From Dokdonia pacifica (GTDB taxonomy: Bacteria; Bacteroidota; Bacteroidia; Flavobacteriales; Flavobacteriaceae), in assembly GCF_900188275.1 (NCBI RefSeq), contig NZ_FZNY01000001.1:1426001-1490000 (forward strand): a DNA stretch of 64,000 nucleotides, written 5' to 3'. Below are positions 8,620 to 17,723 of this stretch, in pieces; positions within the stretch are counted from its first letter, which is position 1, and each line of letters begins with the position of its first letter. The translations under genes were made by a program, and so were the position numbers. A model generated the notes under the pieces. The model was not told the DNA's origin. It saw only the letters and a program-made list of their open reading frames with translations, and made no database searches.

Positions 8620-9430
8620 TCGCCCTATCCCTTACACACAAGGCTGGAAACAAACAATAGCTATTGGTAGTATTGTTGGGGCAGGGTTAAGTATGCTTTT
8701 AATCTTTTTAGAACCCTTTGATACCAGTGAGGTACAGTTGAGTTATAAAGTATTAAAACTTGCTGGATATGGTTTGTGTTTTTTGATTCCTATTCTAGTA
8801 ATGCACCCTATTGAGAATGCTCTTTTTAAAAAACAACAATACCGATGGTATATTCTAAATGAGTTAGGGTATATCATTATTTGTTTGCTCTTGATATACA
8901 CGACTTGTTATTTTTATAATACATACATTGTAAATAATGGAGGGGTTGCTTCTCTAAAAGGATGGCAGTATTTTATGATTTATTACGGGCTTCCTTTTAT
9001 GCCTTTTTTAGGCCCTTTGTGGTTGTATTTTAGAAACCGATTTGGGAAAATTACCTTGCCTGAATCTACAATGCAAAAAGATATAACAACAACAATAACT
9101 GGAGAAAATAAAAAAGAAAGTCTAACAATTTCAGTTTCAGATTTTGTGTATGCACAAGCACAACAAAACTATGTGGCAATTCATTATTTGGAAAATGAAA
9201 CCTTGCAAAAAAAGATGATTAGAAGTACACTTTCTAATGTTCAAAAACAAATACCCGATGCTTGGCAGGTACATCGATCTTATTTGGTAAATCTAGCCTT
9301 CGCAAAGACAATTTCTGGTAATAGTAGAAAACGAGAACTATTCTTAACTGAAACACCAGAAGCTATTCCAGTATCCCAAAAATACTATGAAGCACTACAA
9401 AAAAGAGGTTCAATTTCATCCCTAAAATAA
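8603..9430 (+). CDS. membrane-bound LytTR-domain transcription regulator
   Basis: 275 aa. Four membrane segments occupy about residues 15-140. The C-terminal ~95 residues are a LytTR DNA-binding domain: VSDFVYAQAQQNYVAIHY, the middle IRSTLSNVQKQIP, and the classical QVHRSYLVNL plus LFLTETPEAIPVSQKYYE. Such 4TM-LytTR proteins act as one-component regulators in Bacteroidota. The gene starts inside the 3' end of bioF, so is co-expressed with it. Whether it regulates the biotin genes is unknown; the neighbouring S41 peptidase is another possible target. Confidence 0.85.
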   Translation: MNLSLNRPIPYTQGWKQTIAIGSIVGAGLSMLLIFLEPFDTSEVQLSYKVLKLAGYGLCFLIPILVMHPIENALFKKQQYRWYILNELGYIIICLLLIYTTCYFYNTYIVNNGGVASLKGWQYFMIYYGLPFMPFLGPLWLYFRNRFGKITLPESTMQKDITTTITGENKKESLTISVSDFVYAQAQQNYVAIHYLENETLQKKMIRSTLSNVQKQIPDAWQVHRSYLVNLAFAKTISGNSRKRELFLTETPEAIPVSQKYYEALQKRGSISSLK

Positions 9431-9542
9431 CAATCAGAGCCCTAAAAATGCAAATTCAGCACAAAAGGGACGCACTCGTCACTATCATTTTTTTACTGTG
9501 TTTTAAGCCCTTCTATTTGTAAGGAATTTTAAAACACAAAAC

Positions 9543-10541
9543 ATGAAAACAATACTTATAGTCATTAGCTTCTTATGCATATCTGTACCATCATATGCGC
9601 AATTTGATCCATTACAAGAACGAAGAGAATTAGTCAACACCATTATAGATCTTACAGATACTCATATGTGTAATCCCGCTTTTTTAGAAACCAAAGAATG
9701 GGATGTATTTGTAAATTATATTCAAAGTGAAGAAGTACTTTCTTTAGATGATGCTCAGTTTAAAAAAGCATTTAATATAGCAACTCAAAAACTAACATTC
9801 TCTCATTTTTATCTAAAGTATTCTGCTAAAGAAAAACGTCGTAAAGCTAAAAAGACAAAGAAAAGAACAGTGACAAAAAAAGCATTTGAGTTATCAGAAA
9901 TAGATGCAGAAACGGCCTTACTTACCGTTCGAAAATTTATACCAAATGCCTCTCTTATGAAATCATTAGTAACAGAAATATCAGAAAAAGAGTATAAAAA
10001 CCTCATTATAGATGTACGAGGGAATAGAGGAGGGACATTAGATGCGGCAGTTGTATTAGGGCAGTTTATAACACCTAAGATGATAGATGCTGGATCTTAC
10101 CTGAGTCGCTCTTGGTTTGAGCAAAACGATCACTATCCTACACCAGAGGAAATTACAAGCTTTCCATTTCTTCAAGATATGACCTATGCTGGATTTAGAG
10201 AAGCGGCTAAAAAACCAGCCTTTAGAATGGTAGTACCTCCGCATAATAATCCTACGTTTACAGGGAAAGTGTATGTGCTTACAGATAAGTATACCGCGAG
10301 TACCTGTGAGCCTTTTGTATACCTTTTAAAAGAACAAGGTGTTGCAGAAATAGTGGGAGAGCATACTGCTGGAGCCATGTTAAGTGGTGTAAACTTTAAA
10401 CTTAATAAAAGCCTGAGCCTCTTTATACCTGTACAAGATTATATCACTGCAAATGGTAGTAGACTAGATAAAATAGGAGTTGCACCAACCATTAAAACAG
10501 CACCAGAAGATGCGCTAAACACAGTCTTAGAACTTCTTTAA
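9543..10541 (+). CDS. secreted S41-family (C-terminal processing) peptidase
   Basis: 332 aa. An N-terminal signal peptide of ~19 residues ending in SYAQ exports the protein. Residues ~150-330 are an S41 catalytic domain: the substrate-binding strand NLIIDVRGNRGGTLDAAV, the nucleophile region VLTDKYTASTCEPF (catalytic Ser in TASTCE), and the distal GEHTAGAM. No PDZ domain is seen, so this is a short interphotoreceptor-retinoid-binding-protein-like member rather than a CtpA/tail-specific protease. It lies alone between the LytTR gene and a strong terminator at 10561-10598. Substrate unknown. Confidence 0.85.
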   Translation: MKTILIVISFLCISVPSYAQFDPLQERRELVNTIIDLTDTHMCNPAFLETKEWDVFVNYIQSEEVLSLDDAQFKKAFNIATQKLTFSHFYLKYSAKEKRRKAKKTKKRTVTKKAFELSEIDAETALLTVRKFIPNASLMKSLVTEISEKEYKNLIIDVRGNRGGTLDAAVVLGQFITPKMIDAGSYLSRSWFEQNDHYPTPEEITSFPFLQDMTYAGFREAAKKPAFRMVVPPHNNPTFTGKVYVLTDKYTASTCEPFVYLLKEQGVAEIVGEHTAGAMLSGVNFKLNKSLSLFIPVQDYITANGSRLDKIGVAPTIKTAPEDALNTVLELL

Positions 10542-10556
10542 TTTTAAGATATATTT

Positions 10557-10602
10557 TAATACCAAATGCCTCTCGAAGATAGAGGCATTTGGTATTTTTG
10601 TA
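10557..10602 (+). terminator. rho-independent terminator after the S41 peptidase
   Basis: ACCAAATGCCTCT pairs with AGAGGCATTTGGT across a short CGAAGAT loop and is followed by ATTTTTG. This 13-bp stem explains why an ATG at 10566 should not be used as a gene start. Confidence 0.9.
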
Positions 10603-10604
10603 AG

Positions 10605-11009
10605 ATGTCTAATACATTTATTACCATTGCTAGATATCAATATTCTAGTGAAGCACAAATTATAAAAGGACGATTGGAGGCAGATGGGTTAGAGGTCTTT
10701 ATCGCAGATAATTATACCATAGATACAGATCCTTTAGTAAGTAATGCAATAGGTGGAGTGAAGCTTAAAGTTAGGATTGAAGATGAAGTAAAAGCCAAAG
10801 AAATTCTCAATAGCATAGAAGAATATTCTCAAAATGACGAAGGTACACCAATGATATGTCCCAACTGTCAAAGTACTAAAATTCATTATATGACTAATGT
10901 GACCGATCTTAAATCATTGATGTCTTTTTTAGTGAGTATCCTAGCAGGAGTATTACCACTTTATACCAAATATAATCATCGTTGCGAAAATTGTAAACAC
11001 AAGTTTTAA
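10605..11009 (+). CDS. DUF2007 domain plus zinc-ribbon protein
   Basis: 134 aa from the ATG at 10605, which directly follows the terminator; an earlier in-frame ATG at 10566 lies in the terminator stem and is rejected. Residues 1-70 match the DUF2007 pattern (FITIARYQYSSEAQIIKGRL, then LKVRIEDEVKAKEIL), thought to be a small signalling or regulatory domain. The C-terminal part has two CxxC pairs (CPNCQS and CENCKH) around a hydrophobic segment, suggesting a zinc ribbon. It ends 5 bp before bioD. Function unknown. Confidence 0.8.
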   Translation: MSNTFITIARYQYSSEAQIIKGRLEADGLEVFIADNYTIDTDPLVSNAIGGVKLKVRIEDEVKAKEILNSIEEYSQNDEGTPMICPNCQSTKIHYMTNVTDLKSLMSFLVSILAGVLPLYTKYNHRCENCKHKF

Positions 11010-11014
11010 GTACT

Positions 11015-11635
11015 ATGAATACCTATTTTATAACAGGAATCTCTACCGAAGTAGGGAAAACAATAGCATCAGCTATTGTCACAGAAGCATTGGAAGCCGA
11101 TTACTGGAAACCTGTTCAAGCAGGAGAACTTGATCATAGTGATACCCACAAAGTAAAATATTTAGTATCTAATGATATATCGCAATATCACGATAACTCA
11201 TATGCATTACATACCCCAATGAGTCCTCATGCGGCAGCTGAGATAGATGATGTAAAGATTACAGTGCCTAGTATTAAGCGCCCTAAAACATCAAATAATC
11301 TTGTTGTAGAAGGAGCAGGAGGATTATTAGTTCCTCTAAATGATACAGCAACCATTATTGATTTAATTCAACCTAAAGACAAAGTAATCATTGTCTCTAG
11401 ACATTATTTAGGAAGTATTAATCACACCTTATTAACCGTCGAGGCCTTAAAGAATAGAAATCTTACGATAGCGGGTATTATTTTTTCTGGAGAAGAACAT
11501 CCTACTACCGAAGCAATCATTACTAAAATGGCAAATGTCCCTATTATAGGTCGTATCGATGAAGAACCTTATTTTGATGAACGTGTTATAAGTGAATATG
11601 CTTCTTTATTTAAGGAAAAATTAAACGCATTATAA
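11015..11635 (+). CDS. bioD: dethiobiotin synthetase
   Basis: 206 aa, normal size. The ATP-dependent enzyme closes the ureido ring, converting DAPA and CO2 to dethiobiotin. The P-loop is GISTEVGKT at residues 8-16; the second conserved motif VVEGAGGLLVPL and the C-terminal IGRIDEEPYF are also visible. It stands between the DUF2007 gene and bioA, and the next enzyme upstream in the pathway (bioA) is encoded just downstream. Confidence 0.93.
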   Translation: MNTYFITGISTEVGKTIASAIVTEALEADYWKPVQAGELDHSDTHKVKYLVSNDISQYHDNSYALHTPMSPHAAAEIDDVKITVPSIKRPKTSNNLVVEGAGGLLVPLNDTATIIDLIQPKDKVIIVSRHYLGSINHTLLTVEALKNRNLTIAGIIFSGEEHPTTEAIITKMANVPIIGRIDEEPYFDERVISEYASLFKEKLNAL

Positions 11636-11701
11636 ATCTTCTGAAAGGGATCGTGTATATAGCGATTCATTACATTTGTGTTGCAATTAATTCCGAGTAG
11701 T

Positions 11702-12967
11702 ATGAGTATTTCGTCAATAGACCAAGCACATATTTGGCATCCTTTAACACAGCATAAAACCAGTAATGCTCCAACGCCTATTGTTAGAGCAGAAGGAGCC
11801 ATGCTTTATGCCGAAGATGGTACTGCATATATAGATGGGATAGCATCTTGGTATACGGCAATGTATGGACATTGCAATCCATATATTATTGAGCAAGTAA
11901 CGGCTCAAATGAAAACGCTAGATCAAATCGTGTTTACAGGATTTACACATGCTCCCGCAACAACACTGGCGCAGAAAGTGTTGGAAATTCTTCCAAATAA
12001 TCAGCAAAAAATATTTTTTAATGATAATGGTTCTACAGCAGTAGAAGCGGGTATCAAAATGGCATTACAGTACCATCATAACAAAGGAAATACACGTAAT
12101 ACTCTTATTGCTTTTGAAAATGGATTTCATGGAGATACATTTGGTGCCATGTCTGTAAGCGGACTTTCTGTATATAATGGTCCTTTTGAGGAGTATTTTT
12201 TACAGGTAGAACGTATTCCTACTCCTACAAAAGAAAACCTTCCACACGTACTTCAATTATTAGAAACCATTATAGCTAAACATCCATGTGCAGGTTTCGT
12301 ATATGAACCTCTAGTACAAGGAGCCGCAGGAATGCAGATATATGATGCAATAGGACTTGAAGCAATCCTTAAAGTTTGTAAAGAAAACGATATTATTACA
12401 ATTGCCGATGAGGTGATGACAGGTTTTGGGAAAACGGGAAAACATTTTGCTTCCTTATATTTAGAAACCTACCCAGATATTATATGTTTAAGTAAGGCGC
12501 TTACAGCAGGCTTAGTGCCTATGAGTTTGACTACATGCACACAAGTTGTGTACGATGCTTTTCTAGATGATACTGTGGCTAAAGGTTTTTTTCATGCCCA
12601 TACCTATAGTGCAAACCCTATAGCCTGCGCCGCCGCTATTGCAGGAATTGATTTATTAATTAGTGATGATATTCAGCTTCAAATACAGCATATTCATAAA
12701 CGTCATTCCGCTTTCGCGAAAGCAATAAAAACCCATCCCAAAGCGATCAATATACGTGTGAAAGGGGTGATCTTTGCTTTAGAACTTCATACCGAAATGG
12801 AACGCTACGGAAACGTGCGAAATCAACTTTTTAAACACTTTATGGATCATGGTGTCTGTTTAAGACCTCTTGGTAATACGATCTATATCTTACCTCCTTT
12901 TGTAATTAGTGATGCCCAATTAGATCAGATTTATAAAGCTATAGAAGAAGCTTTAGAAATCTTTTAG
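11702..12967 (+). CDS. bioA: adenosylmethionine-8-amino-7-oxononanoate aminotransferase
   Basis: 421 aa from the ATG at 11702 (MSISSIDQ); an in-frame start 24 bp earlier would add nothing conserved. Class III PLP aminotransferase that turns KAPA to DAPA using AdoMet as amino donor. Visible signatures are IWHPLTQHK at the N-terminus, ASWYTAMYGH, FNDNGSTAVEAG, the DEVMTGFGKTG metal/PLP loop and the PLP lysine in LSKALTAGL. A copy of the palindrome CGCTTTCGCGAAAGCA at 12709-12724 is read as AFAKA. It is followed by a short REP-like sequence (12985-13010) and two convergent genes. Confidence 0.94.
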   Translation: MSISSIDQAHIWHPLTQHKTSNAPTPIVRAEGAMLYAEDGTAYIDGIASWYTAMYGHCNPYIIEQVTAQMKTLDQIVFTGFTHAPATTLAQKVLEILPNNQQKIFFNDNGSTAVEAGIKMALQYHHNKGNTRNTLIAFENGFHGDTFGAMSVSGLSVYNGPFEEYFLQVERIPTPTKENLPHVLQLLETIIAKHPCAGFVYEPLVQGAAGMQIYDAIGLEAILKVCKENDIITIADEVMTGFGKTGKHFASLYLETYPDIICLSKALTAGLVPMSLTTCTQVVYDAFLDDTVAKGFFHAHTYSANPIACAAAIAGIDLLISDDIQLQIQHIHKRHSAFAKAIKTHPKAINIRVKGVIFALELHTEMERYGNVRNQLFKHFMDHGVCLRPLGNTIYILPPFVISDAQLDQIYKAIEEALEIF

Positions 12968-13040
12968 GAGTATATATAAATGTAGACTGTCCGTTCGAGC
13001 GCAGTCGAGAACTAAAAAAGAGATACTACTGTGTAACTCT

Positions 13041-13502
13041 TTAAAAATCCTCTTCTTCCTCTGGTTGATCTAATCCTTCATTAAGTAGGTTAATGACCTC
13101 ATTGTTTTGATCGATTCTTACTTCTTGCTCGCTATACGACCAGACATCATTTCGCTTTTCACCAACTACATAAATAGTCCCTTCTCCTTGTGGGCCCTTG
13201 ATAGGAATTCTAATATCAGCATCACCATCATTATTACTAAAATTGATACTTCCTTGCATGATTCCATCAATCTCTATGGGTTCGCCTAACAACTCAATAA
13301 CTTGTTCATTACTTTGCGCTTTCGCAAAACTATCTTGATAAGGCTCGGTACCAGAAATTGCTTTAGTGACTCCAAAAACTACAGAAGCTATAAAAACGAT
13401 AAATAAAATAAGTAACGTAAGGCATCCCCCAGTAGGCACGACCCATTTCCAATTGCGTTTCCACCATGATTTTTCTTGAATAAGTTCGTTTTGATCTGTC
13501 AT
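13041..13502 (-). CDS. Coa1-like single-TM protein
   Basis: 153 aa. The N-terminal SWWKRNWKWVVP-G-G-C and a membrane helix (about residues 20-48) precede a ~90-residue soluble domain with VIELLGEPIEIDG and GTIYVVGEK, resembling the cytochrome oxidase assembly protein 1 (Coa1) family fold known from bacterial homologues. The next gene upstream (13518-13931) is a paralogue with the same SWWKRNWKW anchor. The acidic end (PEEEEDF) is unusual. The pair interrupts the biotin cluster on the opposite strand; function unknown. Confidence 0.7.
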   Translation of the reverse strand: MTDQNELIQEKSWWKRNWKWVVPTGGCLTLLILFIVFIASVVFGVTKAISGTEPYQDSFAKAQSNEQVIELLGEPIEIDGIMQGSINFSNNDGDADIRIPIKGPQGEGTIYVVGEKRNDVWSYSEQEVRIDQNNEVINLLNEGLDQPEEEEDF

Positions 13503-13517
13503 TTGTATAATATAGTT

Positions 13518-13931
13518 TTAGTCGTTTAATGCATCTTTTATATCAATTACTTGATCAGTACCTTCTACAGTAATCATACACATAGAATATACCCATTTCC
13601 CATCTATTTTATCAGCCTTTGCTATGAGCGTTCCATCTGCTTTCTGTCCATCAAGCTCCATCTGTATATCTAAACGATCTTTAGAAAACTCAGGATCATA
13701 CCCTTCATCTCGTATCTCTATAGGTTTTCCAAGCGCCTCAGCTACTTCTTTATTTGCTTGAAGCTCAGTTACCACGTTAATATACGCAATAATAGAAGTG
13801 CTTTTAGTAAGTGAGTTAAATGTAACCCCTATAACAATAGCAATAATGATTAAAATAGTAAGACAACCTCCTGAAGGCAATGCCCATTTCCAATTGCGTT
13901 TCCACCAACTTTGTTTGATTTCTTCTTCCAT
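13518..13931 (-). CDS. Coa1-like single-TM protein (paralogue)
   Basis: 137 aa from the ATG at 13931 (MEEEIKQSWW), which places the shared SWWKRNWKW anchor at the same distance from the start as in the neighbour; a longer form from 13994 would add an unrelated extension. One membrane helix, then a domain with VAEALGKPIEIRDEG and DGTLIAKADKIDGKW. Tandem duplication of the downstream gene (15-bp gap). No catalytic residues are visible. Confidence 0.7.
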   Translation of the reverse strand: MEEEIKQSWWKRNWKWALPSGGCLTILIIIAIVIGVTFNSLTKSTSIIAYINVVTELQANKEVAEALGKPIEIRDEGYDPEFSKDRLDIQMELDGQKADGTLIAKADKIDGKWVYSMCMITVEGTDQVIDIKDALND

Positions 13932-14060
13932 AAAAATAGTGTGTGATTTGCTAATAAGTAGATCAAAACAGATATATGTTACGAGATTGTGCAAACAAAC
14001 TTTGCATTTTAGTTTTTCCTAGATTTATGAACTCGTATTTTTGCGAAAAAATAATCCTCC

Positions 14061-15257
14061 TTGAAGACTCCTATCGCAATTACAGGACTTGCATCATTAT
14101 CTCCACTTGGCACAACAAGTCAAGAAGAATGGGATGCATATTTAACAGCAGAAACAGTCATTGCATGGGACAATATATTGAAAGCACCTGTATCTAAATT
14201 AACAGAAGATGCATATACTATCATTGATGCGTTACGAGAAGAGAATACACATTATAAAAGATTAGATCCATCTGTGTTGTATGCTATTGCTACAGCCCGT
14301 AAAGCAATAAAACAAGCGGGATGGAAGCAAGGTGATTTTGGGATTAATATTGGATCGTCAAGAGGTGCTACACAACTTTTTGAAGCACATTATAACGCTT
14401 TCGCGAAAGCAAAAACAACATCTACACATGCTTCCCCATCAACTACCTTAGGTAATATAGCCTCTTGGGTGGCACAGGACCTTAAAAGCACCGGTCCTGA
14501 TATCTCTCATTCTATTACGTGTAGTACAGCATTACATGCAGTATTAAATGGAGTAGTATGGTTGCAATCTGGGATGACATCTAAGTTTTTAGTAGGTGGA
14601 AGTGAGGCTGCACTTACTCCTTTTACCATAGCGCAAATGCGTGCCATGAAATTAATCCCCGCGCAAGCAGGAACCCCTCCTAGCAATACTGGAACTTCAT
14701 CTGGTAACACTAATAACATATCACAATACTACTGTAAAGCTTTAGACTTGACCAAAACCACAAATGGCATGGTATTAGGAGAAGGAGCTGGTGTTGCTTG
14801 TCTAGAGGTTGGAAAAAAAGAAAATGCATTAGCCTACATTACAGGTATAGGATATGCAACAGAAGAACTTACACACGCCGTTTCATTATCGGCAAATGGG
14901 AGTTGTTTTCAGAAGTCTATGCGTATGGCTATAGGAGATATGGACCCTTCAGAAATTGATGCTATTGTGATGCATGCGCCAGGTACAGTAAAGGGAGATC
15001 AATCAGAAATAGAGGCAATTCATACGATTTTTTGTAACAAAATGCCTTTATTGACTACCAATAAGTGGAAGATAGGTCACACTTTTGGTGCTAGTGGACT
15101 GTTAAGTCTCAAACTTGCCGTACAGATGTTACAACATCAAACTTATGTAGGCATTCCATATCTGGAAGAGAAAACAAGATCCCAAAAGCTCAATAATATT
15201 CTCGTAAATGCAGTTGGTTTTGGAGGTAATGCAGTAAGTGTATTAGTCTCAAGATAA
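14061..15257 (+). CDS. beta-ketoacyl synthase (KAS I/II type) of the biotin cluster
   Basis: 398 aa starting at a TTG codon (KTPIAITGLASLSPLG follows; no ATG fits). The thiolase-fold triad is present: nucleophile C154 in SITCSTALHA, His in VMHAPGTVKGD and His in KIGHTFGASG. The family extends acyl chains from malonyl-ACP. In Bacteroidota a ketoacyl synthase is commonly encoded with bioA, and it may help build the pimeloyl chain; this is inference, because housekeeping fabF/fabB are normally elsewhere. A palindrome copy (14396-14411) is again read NAFAKA. A weak terminator-like hairpin follows at 15366-15403. Confidence 0.85.
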   Translation: MKTPIAITGLASLSPLGTTSQEEWDAYLTAETVIAWDNILKAPVSKLTEDAYTIIDALREENTHYKRLDPSVLYAIATARKAIKQAGWKQGDFGINIGSSRGATQLFEAHYNAFAKAKTTSTHASPSTTLGNIASWVAQDLKSTGPDISHSITCSTALHAVLNGVVWLQSGMTSKFLVGGSEAALTPFTIAQMRAMKLIPAQAGTPPSNTGTSSGNTNNISQYYCKALDLTKTTNGMVLGEGAGVACLEVGKKENALAYITGIGYATEELTHAVSLSANGSCFQKSMRMAIGDMDPSEIDAIVMHAPGTVKGDQSEIEAIHTIFCNKMPLLTTNKWKIGHTFGASGLLSLKLAVQMLQHQTYVGIPYLEEKTRSQKLNNILVNAVGFGGNAVSVLVSR

Positions 15258-15365
15258 AGCTTTGCCATCGCAGATAAAGTCGCTATCTTTTCAAAGTATT
15301 TTTTATACTATTTGTTCATTGAATTTGCTGGAAAAGAAAATGATTATTTTTTTCTTTATATGAGG

Positions 15366-15403
15366 AATAAAAATAAGGCATAGCCTTAGCTACGGCTTTT
15401 TTT
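15366..15403 (+). terminator. probable terminator after the ketoacyl synthase
   Basis: AATAAGGCATAGCC and the downstream CGGCTTTTTTTATT form a stem with an A-rich 5' and T-rich 3' side. The hairpin core is short (AGCC/GGCT), so the call is tentative. The rest of 15258-15490 is AT-rich spacer without an ORF. Confidence 0.5.
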
Positions 15404-15490
15404 TATTCTGAAATAGAAAGGGGAGAAGGGCATTTTATTACGGTAAATTCAATGAGCAAATGGGATTAGTAACCTTTTAAATGTTTTCTT

Positions 15491-16066
15491 ATGCAAGAAT
15501 GGTATAGTGCGCTCTCTAGTTTTGAGCAAGTCTTTTGGGGTATCGCTTTAATTGCTTCTGTGTTTTTTGTTTTTGTTCTGGTAACTACCTTGTTAGGAGG
15601 TGATGCCGATGGTCTCGAAGGTGATGTAGATGCAGAAATAGAAGGAGATACAGGAATAGGATTTCAGTTTTTCAGTTTTAAAAACCTAGTTGCTTTTTTT
15701 ACCATTTTTGGATGGAGTGGCATCTCTTTTCTAGAGGCAGGTATGTCTAAGGGAATTGTCGTACTGCTTGCTTCAGCTTGTGGTTTAGCGATGATGTTTG
15801 TGATGGCATTTCTATTGTATCAAATGCGTAAAATGACCAGTAGCGGAACTTTAAAAATGAAAAATGCTATCGGTCAAATAGGATCTGTATATCTTACCAT
15901 AGGAGCAAATCGTTCACGAATAGGAAAGGTGCAAATTACCGTACAAGGAGCACTACGCGAGCTAGAAGCGCTTACTGATGAAAATGAGGAAATTACAACA
16001 AATACTGTCGTGCAGGTAAAAGAGGTTACGGCAAACGGAATTCTAATCGTATCACCAACTAAATAA
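15491..16066 (+). CDS. NfeD-like membrane protein with OB-fold domain
   Basis: 191 aa. Three hydrophobic segments (about residues 13-36, 58-80, 86-110) and a C-terminal ~70-residue beta-rich OB domain (MKNAIGQIGSVYLTIG ... GRVQITVQG-like, ending GILIVSP). This is the YuaF/NfeD2 type that always pairs with flotillin; the flotillin gene starts 9 bp downstream. The acidic linker GGDADGLEGDVDAEIEGD between TM1 and TM2 is a noticeable feature. Role: partner of flotillin in membrane microdomain organisation, from family knowledge. Confidence 0.85.
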   Translation: MQEWYSALSSFEQVFWGIALIASVFFVFVLVTTLLGGDADGLEGDVDAEIEGDTGIGFQFFSFKNLVAFFTIFGWSGISFLEAGMSKGIVVLLASACGLAMMFVMAFLLYQMRKMTSSGTLKMKNAIGQIGSVYLTIGANRSRIGKVQITVQGALRELEALTDENEEITTNTVVQVKEVTANGILIVSPTK

Positions 16067-16075
16067 TTAAAATCT

Positions 16076-17506
16076 ATGTCAAAACTATTGTTATTACAAA
16101 TAGAAGGGATGTCAAGTGTTATAGCTATTGGGGCAGCTATTGCATTCCTCTTTATTATTGTTATTTTTATTATACGTCGTTACAAGCGATGTCCTTCAGA
16201 CCGTATCCTTGTGGTCTATGGTAAAGTAGGGGGAGGGCAATCGGCCAAGTGTATTCATGGTGGTGCCGCCTTTATAATCCCTGTTTTTCAAGATTATGAG
16301 TTTCTTGATTTAACACCGATGTCTATTGAGGTAAACCTTATTAATGCCTTAAGTAAGCAGAACATTCGTGTAAACGTACCTTCTCGATTTACGATAGGTA
16401 TTTCTACAGAGCCAGGTGTGATGCAAAATGCAGCCGAGCGTTTACTAGGACTTCGTATGGAAGATGTAAAAGAACTTGCCATGGAAATTATTTTTGGGCA
16501 ATTACGTCTGGTAGTAGCTTCTATGGATATTGAAGAAATTAACTCAGACCGTGATAAATTCTTGACAAATATTTCACAAAGTGTTGAAGGAGAATTAAAG
16601 AAAGTAGGTCTGAAACTAATCAACGTAAATATTACAGATATTGTAGATGAATCTGGATATATTGAAGCTTTAGGAAAAGAAGCAGCAGCACATGCGATTA
16701 ATGCAGCGCGTAAGTCGGTGGCAGAGAAGACCCGTGATGGGTCTATTGGAGAAGCAAATGCAGTGCAAGATGAACGTACACAAGTTGCAGCAGCAAACGC
16801 ACAAGCGGTAGAAGGTGAAAACCAAGCAAAAATTGCTGTAGCAAATTCAGATTCGTTACGTCGTCAGCGTGAAGCAGAAGCAGAGCGTGTGGCAATTGCA
16901 GCAGAAAAAGTACAGAGTGCAAAAGCATTGGAAGAGTCGTATGCAGCTGAAAAGGATGCCGAACTTGCTCGTGCAGATAGAGAGCGTTCTTCTCAAGAAG
17001 CAGATGTTATTGTACCAGCCGAAATCGATAAACGTAAAGTAGAAATTGACGCCGAAGCCGAAGCCGAAAAAATAAGACGTCGTGCAAAAGGAGAGGCAGA
17101 TGCTATCTTATTCAAAGCGCAAGCAGAAGCACAAGGTCTTTATGAAGTATTAACAAAACAAGCAGCAGGTCTTGATCAGATTGTAAAAGCAGCGGGTAAT
17201 AACTCTAAAGATGCAGTACTATTGTTAATTGCAGATAAACTTCCTGAGTTAGTAGCTACACAAGCAGAAGCGATTAAGAATATTAAAATAGATAAAGTAA
17301 CTGTTTGGGAAAATGGTGGTGGAAAAGACGGGAAAACGTCTACTTCAAACTTTATTTCAGGAATGTATGGTGCCGTACCACCATTACAAGAAATGTTTAA
17401 TATGGCAGGTATGGAATTGCCTGAGTATTTAAAAGGAAAAGACATTTCAAAATCTGATACAGATGTTGTAGAAGATGCAGAAATAGCTGATGACGAGACT
17501 GAATAG
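16076..17506 (+). CDS. floT: flotillin (SPFH/Band 7 protein)
   Basis: 476 aa. One N-terminal membrane helix (residues 11-33), an SPFH domain (about 35-200, beginning CPSDRILVVYGKVGGGQSAKC), then a long alanine/glutamate-rich coiled coil (about 215-360, many EA repeats such as DAEAEAEKIRRRAKGEA) and a C-terminal tail. Flotillins assemble into membrane rafts and affect secretion and membrane fluidity. It is the second gene of the NfeD-flotillin operon and ends at a clear terminator (17529-17560). Confidence 0.93.
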   Translation: MSKLLLLQIEGMSSVIAIGAAIAFLFIIVIFIIRRYKRCPSDRILVVYGKVGGGQSAKCIHGGAAFIIPVFQDYEFLDLTPMSIEVNLINALSKQNIRVNVPSRFTIGISTEPGVMQNAAERLLGLRMEDVKELAMEIIFGQLRLVVASMDIEEINSDRDKFLTNISQSVEGELKKVGLKLINVNITDIVDESGYIEALGKEAAAHAINAARKSVAEKTRDGSIGEANAVQDERTQVAAANAQAVEGENQAKIAVANSDSLRRQREAEAERVAIAAEKVQSAKALEESYAAEKDAELARADRERSSQEADVIVPAEIDKRKVEIDAEAEAEKIRRRAKGEADAILFKAQAEAQGLYEVLTKQAAGLDQIVKAAGNNSKDAVLLLIADKLPELVATQAEAIKNIKIDKVTVWENGGGKDGKTSTSNFISGMYGAVPPLQEMFNMAGMELPEYLKGKDISKSDTDVVEDAEIADDETE

Positions 17507-17528
17507 TCATACCCTTTTTGTAAATTAT

Positions 17529-17560
17529 AAAAAATCCGCTGTTATGGCGGATTTTTTTAT
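17529..17560 (+). terminator. rho-independent terminator after flotillin
   Basis: AAAAAATCCGC and GCGGATTTTTTT pair around a TGTTATG loop; typical stem with a T-tract. Confidence 0.92.
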
Positions 17561-17577
17561 TTTTGATAAGATGCTTT

Positions 17578-17703
17578 ATACGCTTTCGCGAAATCGAGTT
17601 TACGAGATTCTTGATCAAAGAGAAAGTGAAACGTTAAAGCGAACCTGTGAGACTTATCTGCCAGTAGGCAGTTTCATGACTATAGGAAGAGCGAAGCGTT
17701 AGC
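17578..17703. repeat. composite palindromic repeat (long copy)
   Basis: Starts with ACGCTTTCGCGAAATCGAG, then GATTCTTGATCAAAGAGAAA, GCGAACCTGTGAGACTTATC and CTGCCAGTAGGCAG, ending AGAGCGAAGCGTTAGC. It is the same family as 4282-4386 but with half of the central palindrome lost and a CTGCC/GGCAG hairpin gained. Non-coding. Confidence 0.65.
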
Positions 17704-17723
17704 AAACACAACAATATGCACTC

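Noticed and set aside
10566-10604. Upstream ATG extending the DUF2007 gene
   Set aside because: It lies in the stem of the terminator after the S41 gene; the ATG at 10605 gives the conserved N-terminus.
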